From the NCBI GenBank assembly GCA_001487125.1, contig LN913013.1:558001-622000 (forward strand): DNA of 64,000 nt. Reading direction: 5' to 3'. This DNA comes from Gabonibacter massiliensis (lineage in GTDB: Bacteria > Bacteroidota > Bacteroidia > Bacteroidales > Marinifilaceae). A model generated the notes under the pieces. It did not search any database. It was not told the DNA's origin and saw only the letters and a list, made by a program, of their open reading frames with translations. Of the stretch, positions 8,675-17,292 are shown one piece after another. How positions within the stretch are numbered: the stretch's first letter is position 1; each line of letters starts with the position of its first letter. The position numbers and the translations under genes are program-made.

Positions 8675-10024
8675 TTAAAAGAGATGGAGGGCATGTAAAA
8701 GAATAATCGAGATAAAGAGCGGTGCGATGTATTTTAGAATAAACACCAACGGTTTAAAAAGACGTAATCTTAATTTCCCGTTATTCGTCAGCTCTGCTTC
8801 CAGCAGATGGCGGTCGAATTTCCAACCTGCATAAACAGATAGCAAGATTCCGCCTAACGGGAGAAGTATATTGGAACTCACGAAATCGAATATTTCGAAT
8901 AGGGTCAGACCCGCGATATGCAATTTACCTAAAGGGCCGAACGAGAGCGTACAGATTGCTCCGAAAAAGGTCACGATAAAAGTGGAGAGCATAGTGGCTT
9001 TTCGTCTTGTCATTTTCCTTTCTTCCACGAAAAAAGCGACGATTACCTCCAGTAAAGAGATGGAAGAGGTCAGGGCGGCCATCGTCAGAAGCAGGAAGAA
9101 GAGAATAGCCCAAAATTGCCCGAAGGCCATACTTTGAAATACTTGGGGCAAGGTTAAAAATACCAACCCCGGTCCGGAATCGGGACTTATATTGAAGGCG
9201 AATACGGCAGGAAATATGGCGATTCCGGCCAAAAGGGCAATGGCTGTATCTGCACAAATTACCTGAATGGAGATTGAAGTCAGATTTTCCGATTTGGGGA
9301 TATAGGAAGCATAGGTGAGTAATACACCCATGCCGATGGAGAGAGAAAAGAATGCCTGCCCCAAAGCCGAAAGAACTCCTTGGGCGGATAATTCCGAAAA
9401 TTTAGGAAGAAATAAAAACTTCAGGCCTTCGGAGGCTCCGTCCAAAGTACATGCCCGGATACAAAGAATAACAATGATGACAAAGAGTAACGGCATCATC
9501 ATTTTCGTGTATCGTTCGATGCCTTTTTTTATACCGGCTAACACGATAAAGCCCGTTAATATCATAAAGATGATTTGCCAGATAACCGGCTTATAGGGAT
9601 TGCTGATAAAATCGGAGAAGAGGGTGTTCAGTTCCGTGCCGGATAATCCGTTTAACGAATGGGTGAAGGATTTGACCACGTATTCCAGTGTCCAACCTGC
9701 GACCGTACCGTAAAAAGAGAGAATCATACAGGCTGCTAACAAAACGAGGATACCGAAATGTCGCCAGTGGGTTTTGCCGCCTAAAGTCATGAAGGTTCCG
9801 AAGGCGTTTCGTCCGGAATGCCGACCTATGGCGAATTCCGAGAGCATAACCGGCAATCCGATGGCAACGGTAAAAAATACATATACCAGCAGGAAGGCTC
9901 CTCCTCCGTTATTACCTGCTTCGTAAGGGAATTTCCAGATGTTTCCCAATCCCACGGCTGAACCCGCTAACGCGGCGATAGCTCCGAATTTGGAACCGAA
10001 ACCGTCTCTCGTATTCGTATGCAT
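8675..10024 (-). CDS. Sodium-dependent neurotransmitter-symporter family transporter
   Basis: 449 residues, about eleven membrane helices, as in bacterial NSS members such as the amino-acid symporters MhsT and Tyt1. The first helix carries the family signature GSAVGLGNIWKFPY (about 22-35), which contributes to the Na+ and substrate sites, and 'GGGAFLLVY' follows in helix 2. It probably imports an amino acid with Na+; the substrate is not predictable. Na+ coupling fits a cell that also has a possible Na+-pumping pyrophosphatase at 23513-25696. Monocistronic, with a -7-like box at 10050-10057. Confidence 0.92.
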   Translation of the reverse strand: MHTNTRDGFGSKFGAIAALAGSAVGLGNIWKFPYEAGNNGGGAFLLVYVFFTVAIGLPVMLSEFAIGRHSGRNAFGTFMTLGGKTHWRHFGILVLLAACMILSFYGTVAGWTLEYVVKSFTHSLNGLSGTELNTLFSDFISNPYKPVIWQIIFMILTGFIVLAGIKKGIERYTKMMMPLLFVIIVILCIRACTLDGASEGLKFLFLPKFSELSAQGVLSALGQAFFSLSIGMGVLLTYASYIPKSENLTSISIQVICADTAIALLAGIAIFPAVFAFNISPDSGPGLVFLTLPQVFQSMAFGQFWAILFFLLLTMAALTSSISLLEVIVAFFVEERKMTRRKATMLSTFIVTFFGAICTLSFGPLGKLHIAGLTLFEIFDFVSSNILLPLGGILLSVYAGWKFDRHLLEAELTNNGKLRLRLFKPLVFILKYIAPLFISIILLHALHLF

Positions 10025-10049
10025 TATTAAGATTTTAAAGGTTTTGCTA

Positions 10050-10057
10050 CGAATTTA
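10050..10057 (-). promoter_or_regulatory. -7-like box of the NSS transporter gene
   Basis: TAAATTCG on the minus strand differs in one base from TAnnTTTG, 26 bases before the ATG. The rest of the gap (10025-10285) holds only the guaA promoter. Confidence 0.35.
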
Positions 10058-10253
10058 CGAATTTTATGGAGAAACGTTCGGAGTTTGGTAAAAAAAACGA
10101 GTGCGTACTATCCTGCATGGGCAGGGATTCGATACCCGATGCAAAGGTGTCGGGGTTGCTTTATGGACGTAAGATACTTTTTTTAAATGAAAAGAGGCGG
10201 AAAGATTTGTAAACACAGTAGGATTTTCATTTTTAACTTTCAACGGAAAAAGT

Positions 10254-10261
10254 TATCTTTG
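10254..10261 (+). promoter_or_regulatory. -7 box of guaA
   Basis: TATCTTTG matches TAnnTTTG, 24 bases before the guaA ATG. The short leader leaves no space for a purine riboswitch. Confidence 0.5.
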
Positions 10262-10285
10262 TGCGCAAATCAATAAGCTGTTCAA

Positions 10286-11815
10286 ATGCAAGAAAAAATT
10301 TTAATACTGGATTTCGGTTCTCAATATACTCAATTGATTGCCAGAAGAGTAAGAGAGTTGAATGTCTATTGTGAGATTTATCCTTATAATCATTATCCGG
10401 TTCCGGATGCTTCTGTGAAAGGTGTTATTTTATCAGGCAGTCCCTTCTCGGTAAGGGACGAGAAGGCTCCTAAACCCGATTTGTCCGCTATTAAGGGTAA
10501 ATTACCCTTGCTCGGCGTATGTTACGGGGCTCAATATTTGGCTCACTATTTCGGTGGGGAGGTAAAGGCTTCTAACAAAAGAGAGTACGGGAGGGCGAAT
10601 TTGTCTTTCGTGGATAAAACTTGTCCTTTGTTTACGGGTATAAGCGACCATTCTCAGGTATGGATGTCTCACGGGGATACCATCGAATTTTTACCGGCCC
10701 ATTATAAAGTAGTGGCAAGCACGCATGATGTGACTCATGCTGCCTATCGTGTCGAGGGGGAGACAACTTACGGCATACAATTTCACCCTGAAGTGTATCA
10801 TAGTACCGAGGGAAAAGAGTTACTAAAGAATTTTGTCGTCGGTATATGCGGATGTAAACAAGATTGGACGCCGGATTCCTTTATCGAGACAACGGTAGCC
10901 GATTTGAAGACTAAAATCGGGAATGACCGGGTGATCCTGGGCTTATCCGGAGGTGTTGACTCTACTGTTGCGGCCATGCTGCTGCACCGGGCGATCGGAA
11001 AAAATCTCACTTGCATTTTTGTGGATAACGGTTTATTGCGAAAGAATGAATTCTCTTCCGTGTTGGAAAATTATAAAGAATTGGGATTAAACGTCATTGG
11101 AGTGGATGCGGGGGATCTTTTTCTTTCCAGACTGGCGGGAGTGGAAGAACCGGAGAAAAAGCGCAAAATCATAGGAAGTACTTTTGTAGATGTATTTGAT
11201 GCCGAGTCCCGGAAAGTGGAGGATGCAAAATGGTTGGGGCAGGGAACTATTTATCCCGATGTGATCGAATCTTTATCGGTAAACGGTCCTTCGCAGACGA
11301 TCAAATCTCATCATAACGTGGGAGGACTTCCCGAATATATGAAATTAAAGGTCGTAGAGCCTTTGCGGTTACTTTTTAAAGATGAAGTACGGAGAGTAGG
11401 TAAGAGTCTCGGATTGGCCGATAAGTTTCTGCAGCGTCATCCTTTCCCCGGTCCCGGTTTGGCAATTCGTATACTCGGAGAGATCACGAAAGAAAAAGTA
11501 CGTCTCTTGCAAGAGGCGGATCATATCTATATTACCATGCTTCAGGAAGAGGGATTGTATCATCAGGTATGGCAAGCCGGAACCATCCTTTTACCTATCA
11601 AGAGCGTGGGAGTCATGGGAGACGAACGTACTTACGAGAACGTAGTGGCTTTACGGGCGGTTGAGTCCACCGACGGTATGACAGCCGACTGGTGTCATCT
11701 TCCCTATGAGTTTTTAGCCAAGGTTTCCAATAAAATCATAAACAACGTACGGGGAATCAACCGGGTTGTCTATGATATCAGTTCAAAACCGCCAGCCACC
11801 ATCGAATGGGAGTAA
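10286..11815 (+). CDS. guaA: GMP synthase (glutamine-hydrolysing)
   Basis: Converts XMP to GMP using ATP and glutamine nitrogen. 509 residues, normal length. The class I glutamine amidotransferase domain (about 1-190) has the nucleophile in GVCYGA (Cys79) and the His167/Glu169 pair in FHPE. The N-type ATP pyrophosphatase domain begins with the PP-loop SGGVDST at 221-227, and the C-terminal dimerisation domain ends with the typical 'KPPATIEWE'. It works downstream of purH in the same pathway. Own promoter and a strong terminator, so monocistronic. Confidence 0.98.
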   Translation: MQEKILILDFGSQYTQLIARRVRELNVYCEIYPYNHYPVPDASVKGVILSGSPFSVRDEKAPKPDLSAIKGKLPLLGVCYGAQYLAHYFGGEVKASNKREYGRANLSFVDKTCPLFTGISDHSQVWMSHGDTIEFLPAHYKVVASTHDVTHAAYRVEGETTYGIQFHPEVYHSTEGKELLKNFVVGICGCKQDWTPDSFIETTVADLKTKIGNDRVILGLSGGVDSTVAAMLLHRAIGKNLTCIFVDNGLLRKNEFSSVLENYKELGLNVIGVDAGDLFLSRLAGVEEPEKKRKIIGSTFVDVFDAESRKVEDAKWLGQGTIYPDVIESLSVNGPSQTIKSHHNVGGLPEYMKLKVVEPLRLLFKDEVRRVGKSLGLADKFLQRHPFPGPGLAIRILGEITKEKVRLLQEADHIYITMLQEEGLYHQVWQAGTILLPIKSVGVMGDERTYENVVALRAVESTDGMTADWCHLPYEFLAKVSNKIINNVRGINRVVYDISSKPPATIEWE

Positions 11816-11852
11816 AATGCTCTTCATCCGGAAAAATGCTTGATCGGATAGG

Positions 11853-11890
11853 AACCAGTCATTTAATATCAAGTGACTGGTTTTTCTTTT
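11853..11890 (+). terminator. Rho-independent terminator of guaA
   Basis: 9-bp arms at 11853-11861 and 11874-11882 with a 12-base loop, followed by a T-rich run to 11890. Confidence 0.75.
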
Positions 11891-12007
11891 GTACAATTCG
11901 GATCCTTTTAAAAAGAAGCTTTGTTTTTTCGTAAAGAGAGACGAAAGAAAATCGGTGCTAAAACGGAGAATAATCAGTCTCCGGAAACGGTAAAAGGGTA
12001 AATTTTT

Positions 12008-12015
12008 TATCTTTG
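12008..12015 (+). promoter_or_regulatory. -7 box of the DHH phosphoesterase gene
   Basis: TATCTTTG matches TAnnTTTG; the ATG at 12046 follows 30 bases later, preceded by a GGGAGG-like sequence at 12030-12035 that could serve as a ribosome binding site. Confidence 0.5.
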
Positions 12016-12045
12016 TAACTTCTAAAAACGGGAGGTTACAAAAAT

Positions 12046-13071
12046 ATGAAGTCAAATAGCATCATAATAGAGAGATTAAAGGAGCGTTTAAGCGACAAGA
12101 GATTGAAAATAGTGATTATCCCGCATATTTCTCCGGACGGAGATGCCGTCGGTTCCTGTTCGGCTCTATGGCAGGTTTTTGATCGGTTAAGTATGCATTG
12201 TCATCTGATTACTTGTGATTACATACCGGATTATCTGAAATGGTTGAAGAGAATACCGGATGCTATTTCATTTCAAAATCGTCCACAAGAGTGCAGACGT
12301 TTGATTCGTCAGGCCGATCTGATCTTTATGATGGATCACAATACGATAAAGCGGGAGGGGGATCTGGAACCTTTGGTGAGAGAATTCAGGGGGGACAAGG
12401 TAATGATAGACCACCATCCGGAACCCGATGATGTGGATTACCGTATTTCGGATATTAGCGTTTCGTCTACTTGCGAATTATTGTATCAGGTTATCCTGAA
12501 GATTTGGGGAAGGGAGATGGTGGACCGGGATATGGCCAATGCCATTTACAGCGGGATTTCGACAGATACCGGAGGATTAAGTCATAACTCTTCCTGTCCG
12601 CAGACTTACCGGGTTATAGCGGACTTATTGGAACTTGGATTGGACAAGGGGTATGTCCACGAGCAGCTATACCAACGGAATACGTTATCCCGATTGCGTT
12701 TGACCGGAAATTGTCTATTAAACAAGCTGACGATAGACGAAAAGTATCCTTTGGCCGTTATCCCGATCACTTTACAGGAATTGGAACTTTACGACTATAA
12801 GGACGGGGATCTGGAAGGTTTGGTAAACGTACCCCTTTCCATAGAACATATACGGGTATCCGTACAAATCACGGAGAGGAAAGAGAAGGTGAAACTCTCT
12901 TTCAGGTCGAAAGGAGATATACCCGTGAATCTTTGGGCAAAAGAGTATTTTAACGGGGGAGGACACCAGAATGCGGCCGGAGGCCAAATGCCATTGCCTT
13001 TGGAAGAGGTAACAAAAAAACTCAGGGATACAGCCGAATGGTTTTTTAAACAAATCAGCGATAAAATTTAA
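12046..13071 (+). CDS. DHH/DHHA1 phosphoesterase, NrnA-like oligoribonuclease/pAp phosphatase
   Basis: 341 residues with the full DHH set: His27 and Asp31/Asp33 in HISPDGDAVGS, Asp97-His98 in MMDHN, Asp122-His123-His124 in IDHHPE, and the DHHA1 motif GHQNAAGG near 304-311. These bind two Mn2+ ions. NrnA enzymes degrade short RNA oligomers and/or dephosphorylate 3'-phosphoadenosine 5'-phosphate; which activity applies here is not decided by sequence. The gene is followed after 4 bases by the DUF1904 gene, so the two are co-transcribed. Confidence 0.88.
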   Translation: MKSNSIIIERLKERLSDKRLKIVIIPHISPDGDAVGSCSALWQVFDRLSMHCHLITCDYIPDYLKWLKRIPDAISFQNRPQECRRLIRQADLIFMMDHNTIKREGDLEPLVREFRGDKVMIDHHPEPDDVDYRISDISVSSTCELLYQVILKIWGREMVDRDMANAIYSGISTDTGGLSHNSSCPQTYRVIADLLELGLDKGYVHEQLYQRNTLSRLRLTGNCLLNKLTIDEKYPLAVIPITLQELELYDYKDGDLEGLVNVPLSIEHIRVSVQITERKEKVKLSFRSKGDIPVNLWAKEYFNGGGHQNAAGGQMPLPLEEVTKKLRDTAEWFFKQISDKI

Positions 13072-13075
13072 TGCC

Positions 13076-13402
13076 ATGCCTTTTTTAAGATTTCACGCCG
13101 TAGAGCAAAAGAGATTGGAGCGGGTAGGAGAGCAGTTGGTCTCGGAGATCGTCAAGACGTTAGGATGTCCAAGAGAAACGGTCGTACTGGAAGTGATGAA
13201 TTCCTCTTTTGTCTCTGGAGCGGATAAGATTCAGCCTTACGCGTTCGTAGAGGTCCTCTATTTTGAACGTCCACCGGAACAACAGGATAAAATAGCCCAA
13301 ATCCTATATGATTGTCTGAGGGAAGCGGGGTATGCGGATTCGGACGTGTACTTCTCCTGTTTGCAAAAATGTAACTATTACGAGAACGGAGTGAGGTTAT
13401 AG
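13076..13402 (+). CDS. DUF1904 family protein
   Basis: 108 residues, the usual size. It begins 'MPFLRFHAV' and has the family feature of a short tautomerase-like fold with a central 'TVVLEVMNSSFV' strand and 'PYAFVEVLYFERP'. Proline 2, the catalytic base in true tautomerases, is present, but no activity has been shown for the family. Starting 4 bases after the DHH gene, it is the second gene of that operon. Confidence 0.75.
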   Translation: MPFLRFHAVEQKRLERVGEQLVSEIVKTLGCPRETVVLEVMNSSFVSGADKIQPYAFVEVLYFERPPEQQDKIAQILYDCLREAGYADSDVYFSCLQKCNYYENGVRL

Positions 13403-13458
13403 CAACAAATTGTCGATAATTTTCTTAATTAAAAACTGCAATTTACAATTAAAATAAT

Positions 13459-13466
13459 TAAGTTTG
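13459..13466 (+). promoter_or_regulatory. -7 box of the MarR gene
   Basis: TAAGTTTG matches TAnnTTTG, 24 bases before the ATG at 13491. Confidence 0.4.
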
Positions 13467-13490
13467 TGCATAGTATAAAATGCAACGACA

Positions 13491-13916
13491 ATGACTGACC
13501 TGAAAGAATTAGTAACACTTTTGAGTGAATCGGAAAGAGGTTACACGAAAATTTTAAACCGGAGTTTTCTGAATGCCGGTTTTGATCTCAGCCGGGAACA
13601 ATATGAACTTTTACAGGTGTTGTGGGAAGGAGATAACGTGAATCAGCAAACCATCTCTAAAAAACTTCATAAGGATAAGTACAACGTGACGAAATTGTTG
13701 AATACACTTCAAAAAAGAGGTTACGTACAGAGGAAGATGGGAAAGGAGGACAGACGGAATAACTTCGTCGTGTTGACGGATAAAGGTATTGCGGCTGAAA
13801 AATCTTTACGTGCGATCGAAGAGCAGTTACATACGGATATTGCATTTACGATCTCTCCTCAGGAGATTAAATCGGGGATCTGGGTATTAAAAAAGATAAC
13901 CGATAGGCTGGTTTAG
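13491..13916 (+). CDS. MarR family transcriptional regulator
   Basis: 141 residues. The winged helix-turn-helix lies at about 38-105, with recognition-helix sequence 'INQQTISKKLHKDKYNVTKLLNTL'-like spacing and the wing motif 'RKMGKEDRRNNFVVLTDKG', where the DRR/N pattern is the MarR wing. Helices at both ends form the dimer. MarR proteins usually repress neighbouring genes and respond to small aromatic ligands or oxidation; the nearest downstream gene is pepD, 136 bases away. No obvious palindromic operator was found in its own promoter. Confidence 0.87.
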   Translation: MTDLKELVTLLSESERGYTKILNRSFLNAGFDLSREQYELLQVLWEGDNVNQQTISKKLHKDKYNVTKLLNTLQKRGYVQRKMGKEDRRNNFVVLTDKGIAAEKSLRAIEEQLHTDIAFTISPQEIKSGIWVLKKITDRLV

Positions 13917-13924
13917 ATAAAAAG

Positions 13925-14019
13925 GATTGAGTGATTATAAGATTAGGTGATTCTGTGATTATATTTTAATTCCCCAATCACTAAATCATTAAATTGCGGA
14001 ATTACAGAATCGTTAAATC
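13925..14019 (+). repeat. Palindromic island of GATT-GTGATT units between marR and pepD
   Basis: Three related 12-mers on the plus strand (13925-13936, 13941-13952, 13949-13960; pattern GATTnnGTGATT) are followed by their approximate complements (13976-13987, 13984-13995, 14000-14011, 14008-14019). The unit at 13949-13960 matches the complement of 14000-14011 at 11 of 12 positions. The whole can fold into one long imperfect hairpin about 95 bases across, just upstream of pepD. Confidence 0.55.
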
Positions 14020-14052
14020 TATTTATAAATCATAAATCATAAAAAAATAAGT

Positions 14053-15507
14053 ATGGGTATTTTTAAAGGATTAAAACCGGAAGCGGTTTGGAATTATTTC
14101 GAGGAAATATGTCAAGTCCCCAGACCTTCTAAAAAGGAAGGAAAAATTATAGCTTTTTTGTTGGAATTCGGACAAAAGAACGGTTTGGAAACTTTTCGTG
14201 ACGAAGCCGGCAACGTGTTGATCCGTAAGCCGGCAACCATGGGAAAAGAGAATGTACCGACCGTCGTTTTGCAAGCTCATATGGATATGGTTTGCGAGAA
14301 AAATTCAGATACGGTACACGATTTCGATAAAGATCCGATTATCACCTATATAGATGGAGAATGGGTAAAAGCAAAGGGAACTACTTTAGGAGCGGATGAT
14401 GGAATCGGAGTGGCTGCCTGTATGGCAATTTTAACCTCCAAAGATATCCAGCACGGTCCGATCGAATGTTTGTTTACGGTGGATGAAGAGACCGGATTGA
14501 CAGGAGCTTTCGCCTTAAAACCGGGATTCATCAGCGGAAATATATTGTTGAATCTGGATTCGGAGGATGAAGGTGAGTTATTTATCGGTTGTGCGGGTGG
14601 TATCGATACCGTTATTCATTTGGGATATGAAACGGAAAAACTTCCCTCAAACGCTTTCGCCGTTAACATACGGGTAAAAGGATTGCAAGGCGGTCATTCC
14701 GGAGACGATATCAATAAGGGCAGGGGAAATGCCATTAAGATATTGAATCGTTTCGTTTGGGATTTAAATGCCAAATACGGAGTGAGGGTCGCATCTTTGG
14801 AAGGGGGAAATCTTCGGAATGCGATCGCCCGTGAGGCGACAGCCGTGATTACCTTTGACGGAAACCAAAAAGAACAGATAAGGGCCGATTTTAATGTTTA
14901 TGCGGCTGAAATGGAAAATGTATGGCATATTACCGAGCCGGGATTACAGTTGACGATGGAATCTACGGAACTTCCGGAGTGCGTTTTAAGCGCGAAGAGT
15001 AACGCCGATCTGTTGAACGCCCTCTATGCTTGTCCTCACGGAGTCTTTTCCATGAGTTATCGTATGCCAGGATTGGTGGAAACTTCAACCAATTTGGCAG
15101 CCGTTCGGTTCATTGAAAATAATACGATTCTTATCACGACTTCACAGAGAAGTGATTTGAATTCGGAGAAATACAACATCGCGAATATGGTAGAGGCTGT
15201 GTTTAAGATGGCCGGAGCTAAGGTGGAACACGGGGAGGGTTATCCGGGATGGACCCCCAATCCGGATTCTCCTATTCTGAAGGTGGCGGTAAATTCTTAT
15301 AAGAAATTATTCGGGAAAGAACCTGTCGTACGTTCTATCCATGCCGGTTTGGAATGCGGCTTATTCCTGGAAAAATACCCGCGAATGGATATGGTTTCGT
15401 TCGGACCGACATTAAGGGGTGTACACTCTCCCGACGAGAAGATCAATATAAAGACTGTGGAAATGTGGTGGTCTCATTTGGTGGATATTTTACAGTCTGT
15501 CAAGTAA
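14053..15507 (+). CDS. pepD: Aminoacyl-histidine dipeptidase (M20C, PepD family)
   Basis: Cytosolic zinc dipeptidase splitting Xaa-His and other dipeptides. 484 residues, normal length. M20 metal and catalytic motifs are in place: 'LQAHMDMVCEK' (His and the Asp two on, near 76-80), 'GADDGIG' (near 115), 'DEETGLTGA' (catalytic Glu near 145) and the C-terminal 'HAGLECG' (near 430). The lid domain between is intact. Histidine released here could enter the hut pathway represented by hutI and ftcD. No signal peptide. Confidence 0.95.
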   Translation: MGIFKGLKPEAVWNYFEEICQVPRPSKKEGKIIAFLLEFGQKNGLETFRDEAGNVLIRKPATMGKENVPTVVLQAHMDMVCEKNSDTVHDFDKDPIITYIDGEWVKAKGTTLGADDGIGVAACMAILTSKDIQHGPIECLFTVDEETGLTGAFALKPGFISGNILLNLDSEDEGELFIGCAGGIDTVIHLGYETEKLPSNAFAVNIRVKGLQGGHSGDDINKGRGNAIKILNRFVWDLNAKYGVRVASLEGGNLRNAIAREATAVITFDGNQKEQIRADFNVYAAEMENVWHITEPGLQLTMESTELPECVLSAKSNADLLNALYACPHGVFSMSYRMPGLVETSTNLAAVRFIENNTILITTSQRSDLNSEKYNIANMVEAVFKMAGAKVEHGEGYPGWTPNPDSPILKVAVNSYKKLFGKEPVVRSIHAGLECGLFLEKYPRMDMVSFGPTLRGVHSPDEKINIKTVEMWWSHLVDILQSVK

Positions 15508-15524
15508 TCCGATGACCGTTTATT

Positions 15525-15588
15525 CTCAGATTTACGATTGAGGTTAGATCGGATGCTTCCTACTCTTCAGCCGCAAATCTGAGTTTTA
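15525..15588 (+). terminator. Long-loop hairpin after pepD, possible terminator
   Basis: 9-bp perfect arms at 15525-15533 and 15575-15583 with a 41-base loop, followed by a run of four T. It lies between pepD and the fRMsr gene. The long loop makes it weaker than a standard terminator. Confidence 0.4.
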
Positions 15589-15621
15589 TAAAATGAGTTC
15601 GTATACTAAATTTATAAAGCA

Positions 15622-16080
15622 TTGGAAACTTCTAAGAAATTGGCTAAATACGACAGGCTTTACGAGCAAATCAAAACCTACGTCCGTTCGACGGAGGATA
15701 TTTGGGCCCGTTTGGCAACCATGGAAGCCGTACTACATCATAAAATGCAACCGTTTTTCTGGACGGGTGTTTACGCCTTGGTAGACGGGGAGCTGATCGT
15801 GCGTTCTTACCAAGGACCTGTCGCTTGTCAAAAGTTAAAAGAGGGTGGAGTTTGCTGGAGTGCCATCCGTTCCGGGGAGACGGTTATCGTGGGTGATGTT
15901 AACCAATTTCCGGGACATATCGCGTGCAATGCCGCTTCTAAGAGTGAGATCGTCATTCCTATACGGGATCGGGAGGGAAAGATTTTCGCTTGTTTGGATG
16001 TGGATAGTGATCGGTATGATGCCTTTGACCGGGAGGACGAGGTCGGATTGAAAAAAATTCTTTCTCTTCTTTTTCAGTAA
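15622..16080 (+). CDS. msrC: Free methionine-(R)-sulfoxide reductase (GAF domain)
   Basis: Reduces free Met-R-sulfoxide in the cytosol. 152 residues, one GAF domain. The three catalytic/resolving cysteines are Cys69 (VACQ), Cys78 (GVCW) and Cys102 (HIAC), with the spacing of E. coli fRMsr Cys84/94/118, and 'FPGHIAC' plus 'SEIVIP' are family signatures. The start is a TTG: the frame has a TAA at 15607-15609, and TTG at 15622 is the first plausible start after it. An ATG at 15593 is in a different frame and gives an unrelated 63-residue peptide. Probably single-gene. Confidence 0.9.
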   Translation: METSKKLAKYDRLYEQIKTYVRSTEDIWARLATMEAVLHHKMQPFFWTGVYALVDGELIVRSYQGPVACQKLKEGGVCWSAIRSGETVIVGDVNQFPGHIACNAASKSEIVIPIRDREGKIFACLDVDSDRYDAFDREDEVGLKKILSLLFQ

Positions 16081-16128
16081 GATAAAGTAAAATGATCTCA
16101 TTTATATAAAAAATAAGTTAAGTTATTT

Positions 16129-16158
16129 TTGATTTTTCTTAAGAGTATGCTATCTTAG
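16129..16158 (+). promoter_or_regulatory. Promoter of the TPR protein gene
   Basis: TTG at 16129-16131 and TATCTTAG at 16151-16158 (one change from TAnnTTTG) with a 19-base spacer; ATG at 16204. Confidence 0.5.
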
Positions 16159-16203
16159 TCTCAATAACTAAAGAATATTCATGTTAATACTAAAACCATA
16201 GGT

Positions 16204-16956
16204 ATGAAAAAATTACTTTTATTTGTTTTATGCGGTCTGTTTATGGGAACCGTTTCTGCACAAGATGAAAATGGTAAATTGAAAAACGAAGGGAATGCAG
16301 CCCTGAGAGCGAAAAATTACAAGGAAGCGTTTGCGAAGTACGAACAATACCTTAAGGCTGTCGAATACAAGGATCCCGCTATCGTGTTCAATACGGCTTT
16401 CTGTGCGGATAAAATTAAAGACTATGCGGCAGCGGATAAATATTTTACGATGTCTATTCAAAATAAGTATAAGTTGGCTTCTGCCTATCTTGGAAAAGCC
16501 AACGCTTTGCAAGATCAGAAAAAGATTCCGGAAATGTTGAAAACTCTGGAAGAGGGAATGAAAGCCAATCCCGGTCAGGCAGGTGCCAAATTGGAAAAAA
16601 TGTATGCCGTTCATTATTTGAAAGAGGGGCAGAAATTCCAGAAAGAAAATAAAGTGGAACAAGCTGCCGAGTGTTACGCGAAGATTACCCAAATGGCCAA
16701 TAAGGGAATGAAAACCAACGGTTATTTAAGTTTGGGAACTCTTTATTTCAATAACGGGGCGACCATTCTTCAGAAAGCACACGAGTATGCGACAACGGAA
16801 GTAGACCGATACAATGCCGAAAAAACAAAGGCTTTGAACAGCTTTAAGAAAGCTCAGGATTATTTGGTGCAGGCATCCAGTCTCTCACCGGAAAATCCGG
16901 AAGTAAAAGAGGCAATGAAGGCCGTGAAAGAGGCAATGGCTCCGTTGACCAAATAA
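16204..16956 (+). CDS. Periplasmic TPR-repeat protein
   Basis: 250 residues. A signal peptide ends at VSAQ (about residue 19); the mature part contains tetratricopeptide-like helical hairpins (for example 'NEGNAALRAKNYKEAFAKYEQYL' near 28-50, written here only in part: NEGNAALRAKNYKEAF). The last helix pair runs to the C-terminus. Such proteins are periplasmic scaffolds; no partner is visible. Monocistronic between a good promoter and a strong terminator. Confidence 0.8.
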   Translation: MKKLLLFVLCGLFMGTVSAQDENGKLKNEGNAALRAKNYKEAFAKYEQYLKAVEYKDPAIVFNTAFCADKIKDYAAADKYFTMSIQNKYKLASAYLGKANALQDQKKIPEMLKTLEEGMKANPGQAGAKLEKMYAVHYLKEGQKFQKENKVEQAAECYAKITQMANKGMKTNGYLSLGTLYFNNGATILQKAHEYATTEVDRYNAEKTKALNSFKKAQDYLVQASSLSPENPEVKEAMKAVKEAMAPLTK

Positions 16957-16974
16957 ATGGAATAAGTTATAAGG

Positions 16975-17007
16975 AAAAGGATGAACTCCAAGTTCATCCT
17001 TTTTTTA
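16975..17007 (+). terminator. Rho-independent terminator
   Basis: 13-bp perfect arms at 16975-16987 and 16991-17003 with a 3-base loop and T-run, 18 bases after the TPR gene stop. Confidence 0.85.
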
Positions 17008-17182
17008 TTGCAGTAAAGGAAAGGCAGGTCAGAATGTTAATAGTTATATTTTTGTAAAATAGTATCGATTAATGGATTATCTGCTTCCTTTTATAACTTT
17101 TTTTAGTGATTTTTCGTAACAATACCTGTTCTTTGAAATCAAAAAAAAATACTCTTTAACAATAAAATTTTGAGCTATTCTC

Positions 17183-17190
17183 TATTTTTG
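17183..17190 (+). promoter_or_regulatory. -7 box upstream of the histidine kinase
   Basis: TATTTTTG matches TAnnTTTG. A second weaker copy lies near 17050. The gap 16957-17292 otherwise holds the terminator and a 19-codon ORF. Confidence 0.35.
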
Positions 17191-17230
17191 TCGACATAAT
17201 AAGGAACAGTTATATTAAAGTCTTTGTGCT

Positions 17231-17290
17231 ATGGGAGTTAAAAAGACACCCAAGGAACTGAACCGAATGAAGGACAATAAAATTATTTGA
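17231..17290 (+). CDS. 19-residue ORF just upstream of the histidine kinase
   Basis: ATG at 17231 to TGA at 17288-17290, reading MGVKKTPKELNRMKDNKII. The stop ends two bases before the kinase ATG at 17293, in another frame. It is basic and hydrophilic and resembles nothing I can name. It may be a coupling leader peptide or may be chance; alternatively a sequencing indel could hide a longer kinase N-terminus. Confidence 0.3.
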   Translation: MGVKKTPKELNRMKDNKII

Positions 17291-17292
17291 TC

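Noticed and set aside
10025-10285. Purine riboswitch before guaA
   Set aside because: The -7 box is 24 bases before the ATG, so the leader is too short for an aptamer.
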